DNA of 64,000 nt from Pseudomonas sp. (GCF_002796985.1 NZ_PEKX01000018.1:1-64000), one strand, 5' to 3'. Positions 49,019-57,610 are shown, counted from the first letter of the stretch. Translations and numbers: made by a program. The notes: a model not told the origin generated them from the sequence alone.

Positions 49019-50182
49019 TCAGTCGAGGACGGGTTGGGTCTGGTTGGGCTTGCCGCTGAAGGCGATCATCACCGCGATCAGCGCGAGGACGGAGAGCACG
49101 GCGCCAGCCAGGGGCACGCGGGTCAGGCCCAGGCCGTGGCTGATGACGCTGCCGCCGACCCAGGCGCCGATGGCGTTGCCGACGTTGAAGGCGCCGATGT
49201 TCAAGGTGGCGACGAGGTTCGGCGCGGCTCCGCCGACGCGCACCACGTTGACCTGCAGCGCGGGCACTGCGGCGAAGGCGGCAGTGGCCCAGATGAACAG
49301 GGTGATTTCGGCCGGGATCAGCGAGGCGCTGGTCCAGCTCAATGCAGTGGAAACCACCGCCATGCTGGCGAACACGCAGGCTAAGGTGGTGCCCAGGCGC
49401 CAGTCGGCAAGACGGCCGCCGAGGATGTTGCCCAGGGTCAGGCCAAGGCCGATCAGCACCAGGCTCCAGGTGATGCCGTGCGGCGAAACCTGGGTGACTT
49501 CACCCAGCAGCGGCGCGACATAAGTGAACAGCGCGAAGACAGCGGCCGAGAACAGCACGGTGGTGCCCAGCGCCAGCCACAGTGGGCCGTTGCGCAGCGC
49601 GGCAACTTCCTTGCGCATGTCCACCGCTTCTTCATCGTGCTTCTTAGGCAGTACACGCCACAGGCCAATCAGCGCTGCCACGCCGATCAGCGTCACTGCC
49701 CAGAAGGGCGAACGCCAGCCGGCTATCTGCCCCAGCGCGGTGCCGGCCGGCACGCCGAGCACGTTGGCCAGGGTCAGGCCGGTGAACATCAGGGCCACGG
49801 CGGAAGCCTTGCGGTTGGCCGGCACCAGGCTGGCGGCGACCACCGAGCCGATGCCGAAGAAGGCGCCGTGACACAGGGCGGTGATGATCCGCGCCAGCAT
49901 CAGCAGGCCGTAGTTGGCGGCCACCGCGCAGAGCAGGTTGCCGAGGATGAAGATGCCCATGAGCATCAGCAACGCGGTCTTGCGCGGCAGGCGGGCGGTG
50001 AGCAGGGCCATGATCGGCGCGCCGATGGCGACACTGAAGGCGTAGCCGCTGACCAGCCAGCCGGCGGCGGGAATGGTCACGGACAAGTCGCCGGCGACCT
50101 CGGGCAACAGGCCCATGATCACGAATTCCGTGGTGCCGATGGCAAACGCGGACAAAGCGAGGACGAGAAGCGAAGTGGGCAT
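49019..50182 (-). CDS. MFS transporter, DHA1 (AraJ/YdhP-like)
   Basis: A 387-residue protein with twelve predicted membrane segments. TTEFVIMGLLPEVAGDLSVTIPAAGWLVSGYAFSVAIGAPI is the DHA1 segment 1-2 signature of AraJ/YdhP-like exporters. Substrate unknown; sugar or arabinose efflux names used for the family are weakly supported. AGGAG precedes the ATG. It lies between an ArsR repressor and xenB, a grouping that suggests export of an electrophile or its reduced product. Confidence 0.87.
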   Translation of the reverse strand: MPTSLLVLALSAFAIGTTEFVIMGLLPEVAGDLSVTIPAAGWLVSGYAFSVAIGAPIMALLTARLPRKTALLMLMGIFILGNLLCAVAANYGLLMLARIITALCHGAFFGIGSVVAASLVPANRKASAVALMFTGLTLANVLGVPAGTALGQIAGWRSPFWAVTLIGVAALIGLWRVLPKKHDEEAVDMRKEVAALRNGPLWLALGTTVLFSAAVFALFTYVAPLLGEVTQVSPHGITWSLVLIGLGLTLGNILGGRLADWRLGTTLACVFASMAVVSTALSWTSASLIPAEITLFIWATAAFAAVPALQVNVVRVGGAAPNLVATLNIGAFNVGNAIGAWVGGSVISHGLGLTRVPLAGAVLSVLALIAVMIAFSGKPNQTQPVLD

Positions 50183-50228
50183 GTGCCTGCTCCTGGAGAG
50201 TGGGAATGTCTTGGCTGGCAGTAGCCGG

Positions 50229-50558
50229 TTACAGCGCTTCGCTCAGGTGGCGAACAAAGGCCTGGATGGTCTCTTCATTGCGTTTGAAGAAGTTCCACTG
50301 GCCGACTTTTCGACTGGTCACCAGGCCCGCGCGCTGGAGGGTGGCCAGATGCGCGGAAACGGTGGATTGCGACAGACCGGTGCGCTGGTCGAACTTGCCG
50401 GCGCAGACGCCGATCTCGAAGGATTGGTGCTCCTGCTCGACGAAAAACTTCTCCGGGTCCTTGAGCCAGTGCAGGATGTCGCGCCGCACCGGGTGGGCCA
50501 AGGCCTTGAAGATTTCGTCGAGGTCGATGCCAGGATCGAGAGTGGGTTGTTCAGTCAT
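50229..50558 (-). CDS. ArsR-family transcriptional repressor
   Basis: A 109-residue winged-helix protein. IDLDEIFKALAHPVRRDILHWL is the ArsR helix-1/2 signature, and TGLSQSTVSAHLATLQRAGLV the recognition helix. One cysteine (in VCAGKF) is the only candidate sensor thiol; the classical metal-binding CxC pairs are missing, so a ligand other than arsenic or zinc is likely. An ATG at 50567 is an alternative start; neither has a clear ribosome-binding site. It heads the operon with the MFS exporter and xenB genes and probably represses it. Confidence 0.87.
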   Translation of the reverse strand: MTEQPTLDPGIDLDEIFKALAHPVRRDILHWLKDPEKFFVEQEHQSFEIGVCAGKFDQRTGLSQSTVSAHLATLQRAGLVTSRKVGQWNFFKRNEETIQAFVRHLSEAL

Positions 50559-50571
50559 GGGGCACATCGCT

Positions 50572-50613
50572 ATATCGCGTTGGGACGAACTATATATCGG
50601 TCAAAGGCGATAT
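50572..50613 (-). promoter_or_regulatory. Inverted repeat in the arsR-MFS-xenB promoter
   Basis: ATATCGC (50572-50578) and its complement GCGATAT (50607-50613) flank 28 bp that include TATATAT. It is immediately upstream of arsR and is a candidate operator for ArsR autoregulation. The wide spacing leaves this uncertain. Confidence 0.4.
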
Positions 50614-50669
50614 GAATTCGTTTGGCGCGATAGTGATGATCAACACCTGTGATAATAGGCTGGGCGCCC

Positions 50670-50740
50670 GTAGGAGCGGACTTCGTCCGCGATCGGTATC
50701 CGGCGCGATGCGGACCTATCGCGGATGAATCCGCTCCTAC
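50670..50740. repeat. Inverted repeat, GTAGGAGCGGA family, copy 2
   Basis: GTAGGAGCGGACTTCGTCCGC with GATCGG at the left; CGCGGATGAATCCGCTCCTAC at the right. Each arm has its own small hairpin (GCGGACTTCGTCCGC). It separates arsR from the divergent acpH gene. Confidence 0.82.
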
Positions 50741-50798
50741 GCTTCGACCAGGCATTGCGTTTATCGGTTGGCCACGGTTCCGCGCTAAGCTCACCTGC

Positions 50799-51392
50799 AT
50801 GAACTATCTCGCGCACCTCCACTTGGGCGGCGACCGGCCCGCCCAACTGCTTGGCAGCCTCTATGGCGACTTCGTCAAAGGGCCGCTCGCCGGCCAGTGG
50901 CCCGCCGAGATCGAGGCGGGCATCCGCCTGCACCGGCGCATCGACGCCTTCACCGACAGTCACGCCTTGATACACAGTGCCAAGACGCGCTTCCCCAGCG
51001 AGCGTCGGCGCATGGCCGGCGTGCTTCTCGACGTGTTCTTCGACCATTGCCTGGCCCGCGACTGGGGGCGTTTCTCCGGCGAGCCGCTGGAGCACTTCAC
51101 CCAACGGGTCTACGGTGTACTGGGCCGCACGCCCGGCCTGCCGGAGCGTCTGGCACGCATTGCACCGCGCATGGCTGCGCAGGACTGGCTGGGCAGCTAT
51201 CGACAGTTCGAAGTGCTGCAGGACGTGATGGTCGGGATGTCCCGGCGCCTGTCGCGGCCGTCCCTGCTGGACGGCGCCTGGGATGAACTGGATCGTCTCT
51301 ACGAGCCGCTGAGCAGCGATTTCCGCGAGTTCTATCCCGAATTGCAGGCCTTCGTCAGAAACCTGCCGAATTCGATGGACGGTCCGGGCTGA
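50799..51392 (+). CDS. acpH: Acyl carrier protein phosphodiesterase
   Basis: A 197-residue HD-like protein of the DUF479/AcpH family, which removes the phosphopantetheine arm from acyl carrier protein. MNYLAHLHLGG, GSLYGDFVKG, RLHRRIDAFTDSH and VLLDVFFDHCLARDW carry the conserved His and Asp metal ligands. The ribosome-binding site is weak. It is monocistronic, flanked by a repeat on the left and by the universal stress protein gene on the right. Confidence 0.92.
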   Translation: MNYLAHLHLGGDRPAQLLGSLYGDFVKGPLAGQWPAEIEAGIRLHRRIDAFTDSHALIHSAKTRFPSERRRMAGVLLDVFFDHCLARDWGRFSGEPLEHFTQRVYGVLGRTPGLPERLARIAPRMAAQDWLGSYRQFEVLQDVMVGMSRRLSRPSLLDGAWDELDRLYEPLSSDFREFYPELQAFVRNLPNSMDGPG

Positions 51393-51393
51393 C

Positions 51394-51407
51394 TTGATAT
51401 GCGTCAA
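51394..51407 (+). promoter_or_regulatory. Anr/Fnr-like box before the universal stress protein gene
   Basis: TTGAT-ATGC-GTCAA differs from the Anr consensus TTGAT-N4-ATCAA at one base. Its centre is 67 bp before the start codon. A -10-like GCAATA lies about 30 bp to the right, giving a class II activator layout. Low-oxygen induction is known for such proteins in P. aeruginosa. Confidence 0.6.
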
Positions 51408-51467
51408 CCGCCCGGCGGCCCATAGCGTGTGCAATAGACACATCTGAAGGACGACGAGAGGAGCAGC

Positions 51468-52328
51468 ATGATGAAGTCGTTAATGGTCGCAACGGATCTG
51501 TCCGGCCGTTCCGAAAAGGCTTTGCACCGTGCGGCAGCGCTCGCCAAGCGCTACGCCTGTCCCTGGACCGTGCTCTACGTGGTCGATGAAGACCAGCCTG
51601 CGGCGCTGGTCGAACAGGAAGTCACCCAGGTGCGCATGATGCTCGAAGCGCGGCTGGTGGAACTCACCGAACTGGGCGGTACCTGCCCGAAACTGCTGGT
51701 GGAGCGCGGCGATCCGAATCAGCAGATTCTCGCCGCCGCCAAGAGCCAGAACTGCGAGCTGCTGGTGATGGGCGCACACCGCAAGAGCGTGCTGCGCGAC
51801 ATCTTCATCGGCACCACGGTCGAGCGAGTATTGCGCGCCGGGCAACTGCCGGTGCTGGTGGTCAACCAGCCGGCCGGCGGGCAATACCGCGACCTGCTGA
51901 TTGCCCTGGATACCTCGCCGGCCTCCGCCCACGCGGTGGAAGTGGCCGATGAACTAGGCCTGCTGGATGGCGCCGTGCGCCGTGGCGTCTACGCCTTCAG
52001 CCCGCTGGCCAAGGGCATGATGCAGTACTCCGGGGTGAGCGAGGAGCGCATCGACGAATTCGTCGGCACCGAATCGCGCCAGGCGGTGGAAGAGCTGAAG
52101 AAGTTCCTCCACGACCAGCACCTGGAAGAACGCATCGATGAGCAACTGGTGGCCGTCGGGCTGCCGGGCAACGTGTTGCAGCGGATGGTCGACAAGCATC
52201 GGCCCGATCTGCTGGTCATGGGTACTCGGGGTATGGGTGGGATCAAGCGTGCCCTGATCGGCAGTGTCGCCGACTACGCTCTGCGCGAGCTGGATTGTGA
52301 CATCCTGGTCGTGCCGCCGGAGGCTTGA
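51468..52328 (+). CDS. Tandem-domain universal stress protein
   Basis: A 286-residue protein of two UspA domains. The first (about 1-140) has LMVATDLSGRSEKALHRA and LLVMGAHRKS-x-IGTTVERVL; the second (about 145-286) has LLIALDTSPASAHAVEVA and LLVMGTRGMGG-x-GSVADYALRELDCDILVV. The G-x2-G-x9-G(S/T) ATP-binding pattern is clear in the second domain. In P. aeruginosa such proteins help survival under oxygen limitation. An Anr-like box lies upstream, supporting anaerobic induction here. Two adjacent ATGs (51468, 51471) follow GAGAGGAG. Confidence 0.92.
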   Translation: MMKSLMVATDLSGRSEKALHRAAALAKRYACPWTVLYVVDEDQPAALVEQEVTQVRMMLEARLVELTELGGTCPKLLVERGDPNQQILAAAKSQNCELLVMGAHRKSVLRDIFIGTTVERVLRAGQLPVLVVNQPAGGQYRDLLIALDTSPASAHAVEVADELGLLDGAVRRGVYAFSPLAKGMMQYSGVSEERIDEFVGTESRQAVEELKKFLHDQHLEERIDEQLVAVGLPGNVLQRMVDKHRPDLLVMGTRGMGGIKRALIGSVADYALRELDCDILVVPPEA

Positions 52329-52489
52329 ACCTCCGGCGCCTGGAGACTGTTTTCAGGCTGCGTCGGGCGACTCGAGGGTGCCGTCCGGCGTAGTTTGAAA
52401 GCTGTTTCGCCAGAGTGGGAACCCGCCGGCCGTAGGTTACGGCGGGCTCCAAACCAACTTCGTTTTCTTTGCTGCCTTGCCGGCAACTC

Positions 52490-53260
52490 TCAGGCCGCGA
52501 TGGCCGCCTCTTCCTGAACGTCACTCACCACTGCGTGGATCGCGGCGTGCGCCTGCTTCGCCAGCAGGTTGCGGTCCTGGTGGGCGCTGGACAGCGCCGG
52601 TAGCAAGTGAATCTCCACCACGCCCCGGTCGTTATCGAACAGGCGCTTCAAGTGGCTGACCAGATCGTCGTCACCAATGAACGGCGCCAGCTCGCAAGCC
52701 TGGCCGTTGCGGCGGTAGCGCAGCGCTACCGGCTGCACCGGCACGCCGGCTTCGATGGCGCTGGCCATCAGGCGGCCGTGGAAGGTGCGCAGGCCCTGGC
52801 CGTCGGTGGTGGTGCCTTCGGGAAAGACCAGCAGCGAGCGCCCGCGCGACAGGTGCGTGGCCAGTTGTGCGTTGATCATTTGCGCATCGCCCGATCCGCG
52901 ACGGATGAACAGGGTGCCCGCTTTCTCCGCCAGCCAGCCGGCCACCGGCCATTGGCGCACTTCCGCCTTGGACAGGAAGGTCAGCGGCAGCAGCGCACCC
53001 AGCAGCGGGATATCGACCCAGGACACATGATTGGAGACCCACAGCATCGGCTGGCCGGGAAGTTCGCCACGTACCTTCACGTCGAAGGGCAGGGCGCCGG
53101 ACAAGCGTGCCAGGTACCAACTGGTCAGGCGTTGGCGCAGGGGCATCCGATCACCGCCAGGCAGGCGTTCCAGCAGGCTGACGAAGCTGGCCAGCGCCAG
53201 GCCCAGCGTCAGCACCAGCAGCAGGCGGGCGACGCGCAGCCAGGCGCGCAGGCTGCGCAT
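52490..53260 (-). CDS. olsA: Lyso-ornithine lipid O-acyltransferase OlsA
   Basis: A 256-residue PlsC-type acyltransferase at the inner membrane. The N-terminal membrane segment is followed by the NHVSWVD catalytic H-x4-D motif and FPEGTTTDGQGL. With OlsB it builds ornithine lipids by O-acylating lyso-ornithine lipid. The start shares one base with the olsB stop codon, so the pair is translationally coupled. In P. aeruginosa olsBA is induced by phosphate limitation, and PHO-box-like repeats lie upstream of olsB here. Confidence 0.93.
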   Translation of the reverse strand: MRSLRAWLRVARLLLVLTLGLALASFVSLLERLPGGDRMPLRQRLTSWYLARLSGALPFDVKVRGELPGQPMLWVSNHVSWVDIPLLGALLPLTFLSKAEVRQWPVAGWLAEKAGTLFIRRGSGDAQMINAQLATHLSRGRSLLVFPEGTTTDGQGLRTFHGRLMASAIEAGVPVQPVALRYRRNGQACELAPFIGDDDLVSHLKRLFDNDRGVVEIHLLPALSSAHQDRNLLAKQAHAAIHAVVSDVQEEAAIAA

Positions 53261-54015
53261 CAGACGGCAGCCTTGAAGTGGCGGGCGTAGCGCGGGCAGA
53301 GCTCATCGCGCTTGAGCAGGATGAACACGTCGGCAACGCCGAAGTCCGGGTCCCAGCAGGGCTCGCCGCAGATTTTCGCGCCCAGGCGCATGTAGGCCTT
53401 GAGCAGCGGCGGCAGCTCGGCGGTGAGGTTGTCCGGCACGTCCAGCTGCGGCAGCGGGGTCTTTGGCTCGGCGCGCAGGTTTGCCTGGCACAGATAGCGG
53501 TCGCGCAGACGCTGCATCACGGCGCGGGCCTGGATGCCGCCGTCGCGCATGGGGATGCTGGCGCAGCCCATGAGATAGCGGTAGCCGCCTTCGTTGAGCA
53601 CTTCGGCCAGTTCGCTCCAGAGCACGGCGATGGTGCCACCGTTGCGGTAGGCCGGGTCGACGCAGGTGCGGCCGATTTCCAGCACCGGGCCTTGCAGGTC
53701 ATCCAGGCCGTCGAGGGCGAACTCTTCTTCGCTGTAGTAGCGGCCCAGGCGCTGGGCGGCGCGGTGGTCGAGCAGGCGGGTAGTGGCCACCAGTGCGCCG
53801 GTGTTGAGGTCACGCACGCCGATGTGGGCGCAGTGGCGGTCGTAGTCGTCCATGTCCAGCCCCTGGTCCGCGCCCTTGAGCTGGGCATCGAACTCGCTGC
53901 TGAACACGCGGTAACGCAGGGCCTGGGCTTCGCGCAGGGCGCGGGCGCCGCGCAGACGCACGGCCTTGAGGCGGCGCTGCGCCGGGGTATCACAGGAGAG
54001 GGCGATCTGACTCAT
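53260..54015 (-). CDS. olsB: Ornithine N-alpha-acyltransferase OlsB
   Basis: A 251-residue GNAT-like enzyme that acylates ornithine with a 3-hydroxyacyl chain. LREAQALRYRVFSSEFDAQL, EIGRTCVDPAYRNGGTIAVLWSELAE and YLMGCASIPM match the OlsB/hemolysin-like family. The start at 54015 has GGAGG 8 bp upstream; the frame stays open for a further 77 codons without homology. It is first of olsBA. Repeated PHO-box-like units at 54093-54132 lie 78 bp or more upstream. Confidence 0.93.
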   Translation of the reverse strand: MSQIALSCDTPAQRRLKAVRLRGARALREAQALRYRVFSSEFDAQLKGADQGLDMDDYDRHCAHIGVRDLNTGALVATTRLLDHRAAQRLGRYYSEEEFALDGLDDLQGPVLEIGRTCVDPAYRNGGTIAVLWSELAEVLNEGGYRYLMGCASIPMRDGGIQARAVMQRLRDRYLCQANLRAEPKTPLPQLDVPDNLTAELPPLLKAYMRLGAKICGEPCWDPDFGVADVFILLKRDELCPRYARHFKAAV

Positions 54016-54092
54016 GCGAGTGCCTCCGTGAACCGGCCATGCGGGTTGCGGCCGGTCGGCTTTGTTGTGCAAGCTCAGGCTAGGAATGACCG

Positions 54093-54132
54093 GTGTCACG
54101 CCCATGACGGTGCGGTGATGCTTGTATGACAA
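54093..54132 (-). promoter_or_regulatory. Tandem PHO-box-like repeats before olsBA
   Basis: Read leftward, four 7-mers recur every 11 bp: TTGTCAT, GCATCAC, CCGTCAT and GTGACAC. The first and third agree well with CTGTCAT, the PhoB half-site, whose normal period is 11 bp. Phosphate-starvation control of olsBA is established in P. aeruginosa. Confidence 0.6.
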
Positions 54133-54163
54133 GAACGACGACCTCGAAGGAAGGAGCGCCGCG

Positions 54164-55060
54164 ATGCCCTGGAAATGCCTGATAGGTCCGCAGGACCGCT
54201 TACCGCCCGGCCTGGCCCTGGACGACTGGTATGCCGAGTTGCTCACTCGCGCAGGGTGCGCCGGCAGCTTCGAACTGGCCGTGCTCGGTGGCCGTCTGGC
54301 GAGCTCGCCGGGGCTGGCCTTTCTCGCCGGTTACCAGGCGGCTTTGCGTGCCCTTTGGCCCGCCGCCCCGCGCAGCCTCGGCGCGTTGTGCGTGACCGAG
54401 AAGAAGAGCGTGCGCCCCGCCGACCTGCAGACCCGCCTCGAAGGCCTGGTGCTGCACGGCCGCAAGGACTTCGCCACCGCCGCCGACAGCGCCGCCTGGT
54501 GGCTGGTCGCCGCGCGCGACGAGGAGGAGGGCGAGCCGCCGCGCATTGCCATGACCGTGGTGCAGGCCGGGGCTCCCGGCGCGAAGCTGGAAGCGCTGCC
54601 GGCCCTGCCGCTGATGCCCGATATCCCCCATGCCCGCCTGCTGCTCGACGGCGCCCATTGCGAGCGCCTGCCCGGCGATGGCTGGGAGGCCTACAGCAAA
54701 CCCTTCCGCACCCTGGAAGACACCCATGTGCTGGCGGCGGTCTGCGCCTGGCTCTACGGCCTGGCCGTGGAACGCCAGTGGCCGGCGGAGCTGAGCCTGC
54801 GCCTGACCGGCGTACTCGCCGGTTGCGCCGAGGTCAGCCGGCAGCCTGCTTCGCAGCCGGAAACCCACCTGTTGCTGGCTGGCGTATTCAGCCAGTTCGA
54901 GGGCCTCGCGGCCGCCCTGGATGCTGCGTTCGCCGCCAGTGATGCGGAGCTGTCGGCAGTGTGGAAACGGGACAAGGGCGTGCTCGCCATCGCCGGCTCC
55001 GCGCGGGCTAAACGCCTGGAGAAAGCGAGGGTGGCAATAGGCCTTGACCCACGTCAGTGA
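54164..55060 (+). CDS. Acyl-CoA dehydrogenase-like protein (divergent)
   Basis: A 298-residue protein resembling a shortened acyl-CoA dehydrogenase. A helical N-terminus is followed by a beta domain (LGALCVTEKKSVRPADLQTRLEGLVLHGRKDFATAADSAAWWLV) and a helical C-terminus. It is some 80 residues shorter than typical enzymes, and I cannot point to the catalytic Glu, so activity is uncertain. The start at 54164 has AAGGAAGGAG nearby. It diverges from olsBA, with the PHO-box-like repeats between, so it could share phosphate control. Confidence 0.72.
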   Translation: MPWKCLIGPQDRLPPGLALDDWYAELLTRAGCAGSFELAVLGGRLASSPGLAFLAGYQAALRALWPAAPRSLGALCVTEKKSVRPADLQTRLEGLVLHGRKDFATAADSAAWWLVAARDEEEGEPPRIAMTVVQAGAPGAKLEALPALPLMPDIPHARLLLDGAHCERLPGDGWEAYSKPFRTLEDTHVLAAVCAWLYGLAVERQWPAELSLRLTGVLAGCAEVSRQPASQPETHLLLAGVFSQFEGLAAALDAAFAASDAELSAVWKRDKGVLAIAGSARAKRLEKARVAIGLDPRQ

Positions 55061-55166
55061 GGGCTCTGGGAGGGGGCGTTAGCCTTACGGAAATTTCTGA
55101 GATACCTAGAAATTTCCGCACGGCTACCCACTGTTTTCCCTCCCACTGCTTTAGGAAATCCCGCTC

Positions 55167-55952
55167 ATGCGACGCGAACCCATCGTGCTGTTCGACGACG
55201 GTAAGCACCAATGCCTGTGTTTCGACGATCTGGTCAGCGGCGACGGTGTGCAATCCAACCAGTTCCTCATCGTCGACCACGAGAAACGCCTGCTCCTCGA
55301 TCCGGGCGGCGACCTGACCTACACCCCGCTGTCGCTGGAACTCTCCAAGCTGTTCCCGCTGCAGGACCTGGACTACATCTTCGCTTCGCACCAGGACCCG
55401 GACATCATCGCTGCGCTGGACAAGTGGCTGCTGCACACCCGCGCCAAGGTCATCTGCTCCAAGCTCTGGGCGCGCTTCCTGCCGCACCTCACGGCCAGCT
55501 ACCTGGCGATCAGCCACGGCATCTCCACCTATGACCGGGTGATCCCGCTGCCGGACCGTGGCGAATCGGTGCAACTGGGCCGCTGCCAACTGAAGATGAT
55601 CCCCGCGCACTTCCTGCATTCGGTGGGCAACTTCCAGGTCTACGACCCGATCAGCAAGATTCTCTTCTCCGGCGACATGGGCGCCTCCCTGGTGGACGAC
55701 GCCAGCCCGGTGCAGGACTTCGCCGCCCACGTGCCGCACATGGAAGGCTTCCACCGCCGCTACATGGCCTCGAACAAGGTTGGCCGGCTGTGGGCCAACA
55801 TGGTTCGCGGCCTGGACATCGAGATGATCGTCCCGCAGCACGGCCGGCCCTTCGTCGGCAAGCCGATGATCACGGCGTTCCTCGACTGGATCAGCGACCT
55901 GCAGTGCGGCATGGACCTCATGGGCCCCGACGATTATCAGGTTCCTCGCTGA
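55167..55952 (+). CDS. MBL-fold diiron protein (flavodiiron/ODP-like)
   Basis: A 261-residue metallo-beta-lactamase-fold protein without a flavodoxin domain. FLIVDHEKRLLLDPGG, FASHQDPDI (metal-ligand H-x-x/D), MIPAHFLHSVGN, LFSGDMGAS and IVPQHGRPF give the His/Asp ligand series of flavodiiron-like oxygen-binding diiron proteins. Stand-alone proteins of this type act as oxygen sensors or reductases. It is monocistronic. I infer oxygen or NO binding from family only. Confidence 0.83.
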   Translation: MRREPIVLFDDGKHQCLCFDDLVSGDGVQSNQFLIVDHEKRLLLDPGGDLTYTPLSLELSKLFPLQDLDYIFASHQDPDIIAALDKWLLHTRAKVICSKLWARFLPHLTASYLAISHGISTYDRVIPLPDRGESVQLGRCQLKMIPAHFLHSVGNFQVYDPISKILFSGDMGASLVDDASPVQDFAAHVPHMEGFHRRYMASNKVGRLWANMVRGLDIEMIVPQHGRPFVGKPMITAFLDWISDLQCGMDLMGPDDYQVPR

Positions 55953-56095
55953 CACGTTCCTGCTGACAAGCTCTGCTGATAAGTACCGCGCTGACCGATT
56001 GCGCCAATCGTCCTTGATTACGGCACGATCGGCGCTTAATCCGTCATCTTCAGCGTGTTAGGGTGCGGGCCGACCTGATAACAAGAGGCCCGCCG

Positions 56096-57223
56096 ATGCC
56101 CTTCGCTCCCTTCCGTCCAGCGCTGCGCGCGCTGGCCCTGGCCACCTGCCTGCTCAGTGGCCACGCCCACGGCGCCGAAACCTGGCCCGAGGCCGACTGG
56201 CCTCACGGTGCGACGCCCAGCAGCAGCGCCGTGCAGGACTTCGAAAACTACGCCTTCCCCACCCGCGACGACGCTACCCGCAAGGGCGTGCGCACCGACG
56301 CCGTGGTGGTTATCCGCGATGGCCAGCTGATCTACGAGCGCTACGCCGGCCCGACCCGTGCCGAGACGCCGCACCTGGCCTGGTCGATGAGCAAGAGCGT
56401 GATGGCCAGCGTCCTCGGCGTGGCCTTCGGCGCGGGCAAGTTCCAGCTCGACGACCCGGTCGCCCAGCATTACCCGGCCTTCGCCGACCACCCGGACATC
56501 AAGATGCGCGACCTGCTGCACTGGGCCTCGGGCCTGGCCTGGCAGGAAGAGTACGAATACGCGCCGGTGCGCTCCTCGGTGGTGGCGATGCTCTACACCC
56601 GTGGCCGCGACGACATGGCCAAGTTCACCGCCGGTTTCCCCGCCGACGCCGAACCGGGCAAGCGCTTCCGCTACTCCAGCGGCGACAGCAACGTGCTGTC
56701 AGCCACGCTCAAGCAGATGGTCGGCAAGGACTACGCGAACTACCCCTGGACCGCGCTGTTCGAGCCGCTGGGTATCCAGTCCGCGGTCTGGGAGCGTGAT
56801 GCCAGCGGCACCTTCGTCGGTTCCTCCTACGCCTACATGACCGCCCGCGACCTGGCGCGCATCGGCCTGCTGATGGAGCGCGGCGGGCGCTGGAAGGATC
56901 GCCAACTGCTGCCGCAGGACTGGATGAAATTCGTCCTCGCGCCATTCCCCGACTACCAGCCCAACAAGGAAAAACCCGGCGAAGCGGTGCCCGGCGGACA
57001 GTGGTGGCTCAACCGTCCGGTGGCTGGCGCGCCAGCACCCTGGCCGAATGCGCCTGAGGACACTTTCGCCGCCCTCGGCCACTGGGGCCAGGCGCTGTAT
57101 GTGATCCCCGAGCAGAAACTGGTGATCGTCCGCTACGCCGATGACCGTGACGGCAGCTACCAGCACGACGCCTTCCTCAAGCTTGCCCGGGCGGCCTTCG
57201 CCCACGGGGAGGTGCAGCCATGA
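56096..57223 (+). CDS. Serine hydrolase, class C beta-lactamase-like
   Basis: A 375-residue exported protein (signal ends at about SGHAHG-AE). The catalytic S-M-S-K is at 97-100, Tyr193 begins YSSGDSN, and a GHWGQ motif lies near the C-terminus in place of KTG. This fits the class C-like esterase/penicillin-binding hydrolases rather than true AmpC. The start at 56096 has AAGAGG 8 bp away. It is coupled by ATGA overlap to the 115-residue membrane protein gene. Substrate unknown. Confidence 0.87.
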   Translation: MPFAPFRPALRALALATCLLSGHAHGAETWPEADWPHGATPSSSAVQDFENYAFPTRDDATRKGVRTDAVVVIRDGQLIYERYAGPTRAETPHLAWSMSKSVMASVLGVAFGAGKFQLDDPVAQHYPAFADHPDIKMRDLLHWASGLAWQEEYEYAPVRSSVVAMLYTRGRDDMAKFTAGFPADAEPGKRFRYSSGDSNVLSATLKQMVGKDYANYPWTALFEPLGIQSAVWERDASGTFVGSSYAYMTARDLARIGLLMERGGRWKDRQLLPQDWMKFVLAPFPDYQPNKEKPGEAVPGGQWWLNRPVAGAPAPWPNAPEDTFAALGHWGQALYVIPEQKLVIVRYADDRDGSYQHDAFLKLARAAFAHGEVQP

Positions 57224-57567
57224 TCCGCCGCCATCCGATCCTCAGCGTTCTCGCCCTGCTGCTCATCGCGCTGGCCGCCGTGATCTGGCAGAACCGCATC
57301 CATCTCGCCGCCTTCCCCGGCATCATCGGCGCCTACACGGCCAAGGAGTACTGCTCCTGCCGTTACGTTATGGGGAACTCGGCGGACTATTGCCGGGCCT
57401 ATACGAAGCAGTACGTGCCGACCAGCGCCTTCCTCGACGACGAAGCGCGCAAGCGGGTGACCGCCCGTGGCCTGGGCAGTACGCAGACAGCTGCCTGGCT
57501 CGGTGCGCGCGAGGGATGCCAACTGATGCCCCAGGCGGACGATTTGCCCGAATCGGGCAGCCACTGA
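57220..57567 (+). CDS. Small membrane-anchored protein with four cysteines
   Basis: A 115-residue protein. The N-terminal segment ILSVLALLLIALAAVIW is a membrane anchor, and the periplasmic part has four Cys (45, 47, 58, 100) that could make two disulfides, in YCSCRYV and YCRAY. I do not recognise a named family. It overlaps the hydrolase gene by 4 bp, so the two products probably act together, for example as enzyme and modulator; that is inference. Confidence 0.75.
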   Translation: MIRRHPILSVLALLLIALAAVIWQNRIHLAAFPGIIGAYTAKEYCSCRYVMGNSADYCRAYTKQYVPTSAFLDDEARKRVTARGLGSTQTAAWLGAREGCQLMPQADDLPESGSH

Positions 57568-57610
57568 CGGGCGCGCTCCACGGAGCGGGGCGACCCGCTT
57601 CGGAGGAGCA

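Noticed and set aside
52422..52446. Hairpin CCCGCCG/CGGCGGG between the universal stress protein gene and olsA, considered as a terminator
   Set aside because: The 11-base loop and lack of an adjacent T tract make intrinsic termination doubtful; left unannotated.
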